From assembly GCA_020882975.1 (NCBI GenBank), contig JAHRFD010000008.1, positions 124,001 to 188,000 of the forward strand: a stretch of 64,000 bases of DNA, written 5' to 3'. The notes beneath the pieces were generated by a model. It made no database searches. It saw nothing but the letters and a program-made list of their open reading frames with translations, and was not told the DNA's origin. The position numbers and the translations under genes were made by a program. Positions 45,416-51,874 of the stretch are shown in pieces (the first letter of the stretch is position 1; each line of letters starts with the position of its first letter). Source of the stretch: Microcoleus sp. EPA2 (GTDB lineage Bacteria; Cyanobacteriota; Cyanobacteriia; Cyanobacteriales; Microcoleaceae).

Positions 45416-46792
45416 GTGGCAAATACATTCAGATCTAAAATACTTGGTCCTTTGCTCTCCGAAGGCAGCCATCAAGACCTTTCGCTAGAGTCTACTCTCC
45501 GGGACTTGCCCCTGTATCAATTTCAGGTAAAATCTAGTTGCTTGGGCGCTCCTGTCGCCGAAATGTTTGAAAAACACCCCCTATTACCGGGAGTAGTTTT
45601 GGTAGAAGCAGGAGAATTTGTGGGCATGATATCGCGCAGGCTGCTGCTAGAATACCTGCTCAAACCCCAAGGTCAGGAACTATTTTTGCGCCTACCACTA
45701 AAAACTCTCTACAGTTATGCTCGCGTCGAGATGTCTGTGCTCAGGGAGAGTACAACCATCTTAACCGCAGCCCCGCAAGCTCTGCGTCGATCGCCCGAAT
45801 TGCAATCAGATCCCATCGTCGTGCAAATCGACTCCCAATCCTATAGGCTGCTAGACTCCCACACACTCAACATCGCCTACTGGCAAATTCGTGGCATAGA
45901 AACTCAAGTGCGCTACGAAAGAGCCCAAGCGCAAATGATTCAAAGCGAAAAAATGGCTAGCTTGGGGCGTTTAGTCAACGGAGTAGCCCACGAAATTTTA
46001 GATCCCGTAGGGTTTATTTGGGGCAATTTAACCTACATAAGTGATTACAGCAAAAACTTGCTCGAGTTGCTATCAATTTACGATGCCCACTGTACGGAGC
46101 CTCCGCCAGAAATAGCCACACTAAAAGAAGAGATAGACTATGACTTTTTGCAAAACGATTTCCTCAGCACCGTTGGCAGCATCAAAGCCGGAGCCGAACG
46201 TTTGAGCAAATTAGCCACCAGCTTGCAAAACTTCTGCCACATAGACGACGTGTATCCCAAACCCGCAGACTTGCACTCAAATATTGACAGCATTCTGTTG
46301 CTGCTAAAAAGCCGCTTGAGCAGCGAAATTCAAGTAATAAAAAACTACGGATACCTACCCCCAGTACCTTGCTATGCAGGAGAACTAAACCAAGTATTTA
46401 TCAACATCTTGACTAACGCCATCAATAGTTTAATTAACGAAGCTGTCGGTCAAGAATTAGCAAAAGAATTCAGAGGAAAGGGATTGAAAAATTTCGCTCG
46501 CAAACCTCAAATTGAAATCATCACTCAAGTTTGCAGCCCCGAACCCCCCATCGACCCGGAGCGACCCCACCTGCGCTGGGTTTCAATCCGCATCAAAGAT
46601 AACGGACCGGGAATGTCTGTGATGAAATACCAAAAAATCTTACATTCATTTTCAGCCGAAAAACGCGTCCTCAAAGAAACAAGTTTGGCAGTTAGCTATC
46701 AAATCATCACAGGCAAACATGGCGGCATCTTCAGAATGCAATCGGAGTTAGGAATAGGCACTGAATTTGAAATTTGGTTGCCATTGACATAA
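45416..46792 (+). CDS. Histidine kinase paralogue 3 with degenerate ATP lid
   Basis: 458 residues from GTG 45416. CBS-like region 25-160 as in its paralogues. The phosphoacceptor His192 is kept, but the motif reads AHEILDP instead of HEIRNP. N box NQVFINILTNAINSL and G1 IKDNGPGMS remain. The F box is changed (HSFSAEKRV), and the G2 glycines are gone (KETSLAVSYQII instead of GKGTGLGLAI), so ATP binding or turnover is doubtful. It may be a pseudokinase that heterodimerises with paralogue 2. About 40% alike to paralogues 1 and 2 by eye. Confidence 0.88.
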   Translation: MANTFRSKILGPLLSEGSHQDLSLESTLRDLPLYQFQVKSSCLGAPVAEMFEKHPLLPGVVLVEAGEFVGMISRRLLLEYLLKPQGQELFLRLPLKTLYSYARVEMSVLRESTTILTAAPQALRRSPELQSDPIVVQIDSQSYRLLDSHTLNIAYWQIRGIETQVRYERAQAQMIQSEKMASLGRLVNGVAHEILDPVGFIWGNLTYISDYSKNLLELLSIYDAHCTEPPPEIATLKEEIDYDFLQNDFLSTVGSIKAGAERLSKLATSLQNFCHIDDVYPKPADLHSNIDSILLLLKSRLSSEIQVIKNYGYLPPVPCYAGELNQVFINILTNAINSLINEAVGQELAKEFRGKGLKNFARKPQIEIITQVCSPEPPIDPERPHLRWVSIRIKDNGPGMSVMKYQKILHSFSAEKRVLKETSLAVSYQIITGKHGGIFRMQSELGIGTEFEIWLPLT

Positions 46793-46841
46793 ACAAGTCC
46801 GTTGTCCGTTGTCCATTGTCAAAAATGCCTGATGCCCAATG

Positions 46842-46873
46842 AATAATTCCGATGAAGAGAGGAATTGATATCA
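46842..46873. repeat. Dispersed repeat family C, fragment
   Basis: AATAATTCCGATGAAGAGAG followed by GAATTGATATCA matches the tail of the copy at 55203-55334 and ends in the family terminus TGATATCA. It lies at the 3' end of the potassium-channel gene. Confidence 0.6.
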
Positions 46874-47668
46874 GGGGGGGGTAGCCCGATCCCCCATGTC
46901 TAAATGAGTGCCACACATTTTGCAGAATTTAGCATTAGCATCATGTACCGACCAACCGCAACCTTGACAAACACTATCTACTTGATTAGCAGTTTTAACT
47001 AATTGTTTAATCAAATCCCCCAACTGCCAAGGAATCAGGGCAATGCCCGTAACTATCATCAAAATAGTCAAAAAGCGCCCCGCTTGCGAAATCGGAATCA
47101 CATCACCAAATCCCACCGTTGTCATCGTCACCACGGAAAAATAAACCGCATCCAAAAAAGTGCCAAAACCTTCAGGATTTACCGGATGTTCGACTTGATA
47201 AATTAAACCTGAATAAACTAAAATTATGGCGACCAAAGTAAAAATTATCCGGGAAAAAATCGCACTATCTTCGCTAGTAATCCGAACCACGGAATTTCTC
47301 AATTCCAGAAAGCGGATGAGTCTAAGAATTCTAAACCAACGGAAAATACGGATAAAACTGACATTGACAAATCCCAATAAAAATGGTAAGATTGCGAGCA
47401 AATCGACGATAGCAAAAAAACTCAAAATAAATTTTAATTTATGGTCAGCGCACCAGAGCCGCAGTAAATACTCAACTACAAAAATAACTAACAATACTAG
47501 ATCGAGAGTTTGCAATTTAAATCTCACAGGTTCCGCCAGGGGGTAAGTTTCGGCGATGAAGCTGGCGGAAGATAGGAGAATAAGTCCGGTAAGAGTTAAA
47601 TTGACGGTTTTGCCAATTGGGGTTTCGATATCTTCGAGATAAAAGCCTATTTGCTTTCGAGTTAACAT
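46871..47668 (-). CDS. Voltage-sensor-type potassium channel with C-terminal zinc ribbon
   Basis: 265 residues from ATG 47668; longer starts would overlap the divergent TerD gene. Four-helix sensor with S4 arginines at 107, 110, 113, 116 and 119 (RIFRWFRILRLIRF), then S5, pore loop and S6. The selectivity filter is TVGFGD (184-189), with Phe replacing the usual Tyr. A cytoplasmic tail ends in a four-cysteine zinc ribbon (CQGC at 234-237, CKMC at 249-252), unusual for a channel. It is divergent from the TerD-pentapeptide gene, with only 46 bases between the starts. Confidence 0.9.
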   Translation of the reverse strand: MLTRKQIGFYLEDIETPIGKTVNLTLTGLILLSSASFIAETYPLAEPVRFKLQTLDLVLLVIFVVEYLLRLWCADHKLKFILSFFAIVDLLAILPFLLGFVNVSFIRIFRWFRILRLIRFLELRNSVVRITSEDSAIFSRIIFTLVAIILVYSGLIYQVEHPVNPEGFGTFLDAVYFSVVTMTTVGFGDVIPISQAGRFLTILMIVTGIALIPWQLGDLIKQLVKTANQVDSVCQGCGWSVHDANAKFCKMCGTHLDMGDRATPP

Positions 47669-47714
47669 AGATGGGATAATTAATACCATTTGTGAGGTAA
47701 GGAAATTATCGCAT

Positions 47715-49739
47715 ATGAGCATCGAATTAACTAAGGGTGAAAGGTTCAATCTTTCTCAGGAAGTTCCTAATTTCAATAAATTGGCGATCGCCCTAGGTTG
47801 GCAAGTCAGCCAGACAGCACAAAACTGCGACATTGACGCATCGGTTTTTATGTTAGCAGCAGATGGTCGAATTCCCGATGAAAAGTATTTTGTATTTTAC
47901 AATAATTTGACATCGCCAGACGGTGCGGTGCGACATTCAGGAGACAGCGCAACTGGACAAATTGAGGGAGATGATGAGACGGTTTATGTGGATTTGAGTA
48001 AAATCAATTCTGGGATTCAAGAAATTGTGTTTGTGGTGACGATTCACGAGGGACAGGAAAAGCATCAAAGTTTTAGTCAAGTTACAAATGCTTTTATCCG
48101 GCTTTACAATTCCGAGACTGGAAATGAATTGGTTCGGTATAATTTGAATCAGATATTTTCGGAAGAAACGGCTTTAGAATTTGGACGTTTGTATAGGAAG
48201 AATGACGAATGGAGGTTTCAGGCGGTGGGACAAGGATATAATGCTGGGCTGCAAAGTTTTGTGGATAAGTATTATGTTGAGAATGCGGTTACTCAGGGTG
48301 CGAATGCTGGTGGGAAGGTTGATGATGCTGAGGTTTTGAGGCTTTTTAGCGATCGGGTGGATAAGCTATTGCGGGAAGAGGCGATCGAGGAGACACCGAT
48401 TCCAGCATCTAGCGAACCGGTCGAACAGCCGGCTGCTACTCCTGTGAATGCGGATACTGTGCAATCTGAGGAGGAAAAAATAGATAATTCTGCACTAGAA
48501 AATCTGGAACCAGCGATCGGTGCTGAGGAATTTTTGAAACGGTATAATCAGGGAGAACGAGATTTTACGGGAGTTAATCTAGCAGGAGTAAATCTGAGCG
48601 GAAAATCCCTGGGTGGTGTTAACCTCAGTAGCGCTAATCTCAGCGGTGCAGAACTCTCTAAAGCATACTTATTGGGCGCTAACCTGAGTGAGGCAAATTT
48701 ATCTCATGCAAACCTTCACAAAGCCAATCTAGAATCATCAAACTTAGATAAAGCACAATTACTCAATGCAAATTTAAGTGAAGTAAATCTATTGTATGCA
48801 AACCTAAGTGAAGCTAATTTAAGTGGACTAAATCTCAGCGATGTTAATTTGTCGCAGGGGATGAATCTCAGTAGGGCAAACCTCAGTAATGCAAACTTAA
48901 CTGGGTTGAATTTGAGGCAATCACAATTGATGAAGGCTGATTTGAGTAATGCAAACCTAAGTAATACTAACCTATTCGAGGCCAAGCTTGAAGGGGCAAA
49001 CCTTGAAGGAGCAAAACTTCAAGAAGCGCTTTGCAACGCAGACACTATCTTCCCCAGAGGCTTTGACCCTGTTAAAGCAGGTGCTTACTTAATCGTTGCT
49101 GATGCTTCACTTCCCAATGCAAACCTAGCTGGTGTTGACTTGAGTTGTTTCAACCTGAGTGAAGCCAACTTGAGTGGTGCAAACTTAACCAAAGCAAATT
49201 TGAGTGAGGCAAAACTACTTCAGGCGAATCTGAGTGAAGCAAATTTGAGTGAAGCAAATCTGAATGGTGCTGACCTAACTACAGCAAACCTAAGTGAAGC
49301 TAACTTGAGTAAAGCAAACCTTCGAGGTGCGAAACTAGCTGTGGCAAACTTGAGTGGAGCAAACCTGAAACAGGCAAATTTAGAGTACGCTAACTTCACT
49401 GCGGCCGACCTGAGCAAAACGAATTTAAAAGATACAAAATTACGCAGTGCAAACTTCAGCAGTGCAAACTTGACTGGCGTAAGTTTGGTGGGAGTACAGC
49501 TTTACTCAGTACAATTGAGTGGGGTAAACTTGACGGAGGCTAATCTTTGCGGGGCAAGTTTAGTGCAAGTAGATTTGAGTGGAGCAACACTTAGCTCGGC
49601 CGATTTGCGCGGTGTAGATTTGAATAATACAAACCTAGAAAAAGCCAATCTAAAGGGAGCTAACCTCAGTGGGGCGGCTAATCTGGAAACGGCAAAACTC
49701 GCAGGTGCAATTATGCCAGATGGCACAATTCATGAATAA
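47715..49739 (+). CDS. TerD domain fused to a long pentapeptide-repeat beta-helix
   Basis: 674 residues. TerD domain 1-190 (MSIELTKGERFNLSQ; CDIDASVFMLAADGRI; EIVFVVTIHEGQEKHQSFSQ). An acidic linker (195-275) follows. From ~279 to the end are about 70 A(N/D)LXX pentapeptides in two blocks (279-435 and 465-663), separated by a globular insert (NADTIFPRGFDPVKAGAYL). The end cap AGAIMPDGTIHE closely resembles the cap of the protein at 1-447. TerD proteins bind calcium; pentapeptide helices are rigid rods about 4.8 angstrom per turn of 20 residues. The fusion could present a calcium sensor on a rod. ATG 47715. Function unknown. Confidence 0.95.
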   Translation: MSIELTKGERFNLSQEVPNFNKLAIALGWQVSQTAQNCDIDASVFMLAADGRIPDEKYFVFYNNLTSPDGAVRHSGDSATGQIEGDDETVYVDLSKINSGIQEIVFVVTIHEGQEKHQSFSQVTNAFIRLYNSETGNELVRYNLNQIFSEETALEFGRLYRKNDEWRFQAVGQGYNAGLQSFVDKYYVENAVTQGANAGGKVDDAEVLRLFSDRVDKLLREEAIEETPIPASSEPVEQPAATPVNADTVQSEEEKIDNSALENLEPAIGAEEFLKRYNQGERDFTGVNLAGVNLSGKSLGGVNLSSANLSGAELSKAYLLGANLSEANLSHANLHKANLESSNLDKAQLLNANLSEVNLLYANLSEANLSGLNLSDVNLSQGMNLSRANLSNANLTGLNLRQSQLMKADLSNANLSNTNLFEAKLEGANLEGAKLQEALCNADTIFPRGFDPVKAGAYLIVADASLPNANLAGVDLSCFNLSEANLSGANLTKANLSEAKLLQANLSEANLSEANLNGADLTTANLSEANLSKANLRGAKLAVANLSGANLKQANLEYANFTAADLSKTNLKDTKLRSANFSSANLTGVSLVGVQLYSVQLSGVNLTEANLCGASLVQVDLSGATLSSADLRGVDLNNTNLEKANLKGANLSGAANLETAKLAGAIMPDGTIHE

Positions 49740-49777
49740 AGTTGATCGCCAATATTAAACAGCAAGGTGGGCAATTT

Positions 49778-49951
49778 ATTGGTGTGAATTTAACGCTCTT
49801 TCCCCAAGTCCGGCAGGGGTTTAAACCCCTGCCTCATAGCTCAAGTCCTCTTAAAGAGGACTGAAGAACTCATTAGTCCTCTTTAGAGGACTTTAGCTAT
49901 TAGCCAGGGAATTAATTCCCTGGCGGCCTTTCGGTTTAAGTTGACACCAAT
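49778..49951. mobile_element. MITE-like element, family B, copy 1
   Basis: Ends ATTGGTGTGAATTTAA (49778-49793) and TTTAAGTTGACACCAAT (49935-49951) are inverted repeats. Inside are a series of palindromes: GGCAGGGGTTTAAACCCCTGCC, AGTCCTCTTAAAGAGGACT, AGTCCTCTTTAGAGGACT and CCAGGGAATTAATTCCCTGG. The same ends bound a different interior at 60402-60598. No protein is encoded. Confidence 0.75.
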
Positions 49952-49982
49952 GGTGAGATGTGCATCGCCCTAGAAATAGATT

Positions 49983-50540
49983 ATGATTAGTGTGAAATGT
50001 CAAATACATAGATTTTCGATGAATGAATCTGACACGGAAATTATAGAATCTACCCTGAGATGGATGACGCAGTTTGTCGAGTTACCACATCCTGTTTTCG
50101 GCGATTTACCCGTTTGTCCCTTTACTAAAACAGCACGCTTGGCTAATCAAATTTTATTCAAAATAAAACGGTTTTCAGCTCTGACTGAGTTCGATCGCGA
50201 TTCTGACATCATGCAATCGATTCATGAATTTTACAATTCCGATTTTGAAATAATGTTAGTCATTAATCCTGAAAAAACAGCAATTAGTGCACCGCAAACT
50301 CAAGAATTAATAGAAAAACTCAATAATAATATTTCAGAGCTGGGCTTGCTGGCTTTTCACGTTCATCCCGATGAAGATTTTAATATTGACGGGCTTCATA
50401 CTAGGAGGATGCCCTATCCGGGATTCACTGTTCAAGTGAATTCTCAGCTTAAGCCCGCTTCCGATGCTTTAGAGAAAACTGAATATTACAAAAATTGGAC
50501 GGCCGAACAATTAACAGATTTCGGGCTTCCGAGAACTTGA
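49983..50540 (+). CDS. Hypothetical protein
   Basis: 185 residues from ATG 49983; ATG 50019 (MNESDTEIIES) is an alternative start. No family is recognised. Features: HPVFGDLPVCPFTKTARL with a Cys near 50, FEIMLVINPEKTAIS (a hydrophobic strand), and GLLAFHVHPDEDFNIDG with two His before a DED cluster, suggestive of a metal site or small enzyme. C-terminal YYKNWTAEQLTDFGLP. Length and conserved-looking pattern suggest a real gene. Confidence 0.65.
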   Translation: MISVKCQIHRFSMNESDTEIIESTLRWMTQFVELPHPVFGDLPVCPFTKTARLANQILFKIKRFSALTEFDRDSDIMQSIHEFYNSDFEIMLVINPEKTAISAPQTQELIEKLNNNISELGLLAFHVHPDEDFNIDGLHTRRMPYPGFTVQVNSQLKPASDALEKTEYYKNWTAEQLTDFGLPRT

Positions 50541-50672
50541 GGATGGAAAATCTGGACGGCGGCAATTCTCCCATCTCCAGTCTCATCTCAGAAATCTCAA
50601 ATCTAAAATCGATCGCGCCTCTGGCAGCCATTACAATAAGTTCAGCAAAAAATCTTTACAGATTAAGAACTT

Positions 50673-51017
50673 ATGCAGCTCAAGTCCACAACCCGCCATA
50701 TTCGCATATATACTGCCATCCTGGAAGATAACGAACTTGTACCCAGCAACGATCTGTTGACACTGGACATTGACCCAGACAACGAACTGAACTGGAATGA
50801 TGAGTCGGTTAAACAGGTGTATGCCAAGTTCGACCAACTCGTAGACTCCTACGAGGGTGAAGACTTGACGGAGTACAATCTCCGCCGCATTGGTTCGGAA
50901 TTGGAGCATTTGGTGCGATCGCTCTTACAGAAAGGCCAAATCAGCTACAACCTCAACAGCCGTGCTGTCAACTACAGCATGGGAGTTCCCCAAGTGGATG
51001 CGAAAATTCACCTGTAA
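50673..51017 (+). CDS. ndhM: NAD(P)H-quinone oxidoreductase subunit M
   Basis: 114 residues, full length. Diagnostic sequence from the N-terminus (MQLKSTTRHIRIYTA), LDIDPDNELNW, and EDLTEYNLRRIGSELEHLVRSLLQKGQISYNLNSR. NdhM is an oxygenic-phototroph-specific subunit of the NDH-1 hydrophilic arm, used in respiration and PSI cyclic electron flow. Stand-alone gene, as in other cyanobacteria. ATG 50673. Confidence 0.97.
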   Translation: MQLKSTTRHIRIYTAILEDNELVPSNDLLTLDIDPDNELNWNDESVKQVYAKFDQLVDSYEGEDLTEYNLRRIGSELEHLVRSLLQKGQISYNLNSRAVNYSMGVPQVDAKIHL

Positions 51018-51087
51018 GGGCGTAAGAGCTATCTAGACTGCGATCGCCACTAGATGGGGAGATGGGGAGATGGGGGAAAATCTGCTT

Positions 51088-51402
51088 TTATTCTTCTGGC
51101 TTCTGGCTTCTGGCTTCTGGCTTCTCCTCGATCTCCTCAGCTTCAACTGAACCATTTAGCTGGCCCTTGCGCTGCAAAAACTGTTTCACGGCCACCTGGC
51201 GGTTGGCCATGAAGTTACCCCAAGCACCGGGAAATACGCGATCGAGAGTTTCCACCAGCGCCCAAACCTCCAGATTCATCAGTTTGTAGTAATGACCGTG
51301 GGAATGCTTAATCCGAGTTAGCATTTCGTCAACTTCGACCGCCACAGGAAGTTTTGGGTCGGGAAAATTTTCAGGAACAGGGCTCGATTCCTCTAGGGGC
51401 AT
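51088..51402 (-). CDS. Conserved hypothetical protein with a repeat-derived tail
   Basis: 104 residues. The central part (VEVDEMLTRIKHSHGHYYKLMNLEVWALVETLDRVFPGAWGNFM) looks like a real folded helical domain; the C-terminal dozen residues (EKPEARSQKPEE) are read from a four-copy TTCTGGC heptanucleotide repeat on the opposite strand (51094-51121). The heptamer shifts frame each copy, so the tail sequence is arbitrary. Function unknown. ATG 51402. Confidence 0.65.
   Translation of the reverse strand: MPLEESSPVPENFPDPKLPVAVEVDEMLTRIKHSHGHYYKLMNLEVWALVETLDRVFPGAWGNFMANRQVAVKQFLQRKGQLNGSVEAEEIEEKPEARSQKPEE
51094..51121 (+). repeat. Heptanucleotide tandem repeat (TTCTGGC)x4
   Basis: Four direct TTCTGGC units forming the 3' end of the minus-strand gene at 51088-51402, including its last codons before the TAA stop. 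Confidence 0.9.
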
Positions 51403-51585
51403 GGATACATACTCAATTGCTTGGAGAGGCTTGTCAAATTAAACTTTAGTTGATTAATGACTCCATGTTATCAACAATCGCCTGAAAACCCGATCGACTA
51501 AAGTCCAAGTTTCAAACCTAGTTGCAGGATAAAACCTGCCTGGATTTACCCATGGTGCCAAATGATGTTAACACAGTGTTTTGGC

Positions 51586-51785
51586 GTGGTAAAATACCAC
51601 TTGTCAGTACAAGACATTAAAACTTACCCTCCGACTGGGGGAAAGTGAGGACCGAGGAGCCCAGTTGCAAGACTAGGAGAGCAAACCGCCTTTTTTGGTA
51701 ACAGGATTGCGCCCGGAAACCCTAGCAATAGGGATATTAAGGCAACAAAGTCTTAAAATCCCCGCGTATGCGAGACCGGGGAGTG
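51586..51785 (+). ncRNA. Possible structured RNA or long leader upstream of the PP2C gene
   Basis: Several strong stems occur within 200 bases. GTGGTA/TACCAC (51586-51600); an eight-pair stem CGACTGGG (51632-51639) with CCCAGTTG (51660-51667); CCCTA-GCAA-TAGGG (51720-51733), which has a GNRA tetraloop; and CCCCG (51760-51764) with CGGGG (51777-51781). GTTGC (51664-51668) could instead pair with GCAAC (51742-51746), excluding the first long stem: a two-state arrangement typical of regulatory leaders. It lies 90 bases before the PP2C ATG. I could not match it to a known family. The remainder of 51403-51874 shows no gene. Confidence 0.45.
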
Positions 51786-51874
51786 TAAAATAATCGCCAC
51801 GTATTAACCCGTCGAGGTTCAAGCGCTAAAATAGTTCAGATCAGCACTGGGCCCAAAGGCGTCTAGGAACCCTT

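Noticed and set aside
48716-48985. Minus-strand open frames inside the TerD-pentapeptide gene (also 49220-49417 and 49502-49726)
   Set aside because: Antisense reading of the repetitive AAYCTN codons gives regular but artificial proteins; no start signals.
51640-51720. RNase P RNA (a GGGGGAAAGTGAGGACC stretch recalls GAGGAAAGTCC)
   Set aside because: The universally conserved ACAGAAA-type and P4 sequences are missing and the region is too short.
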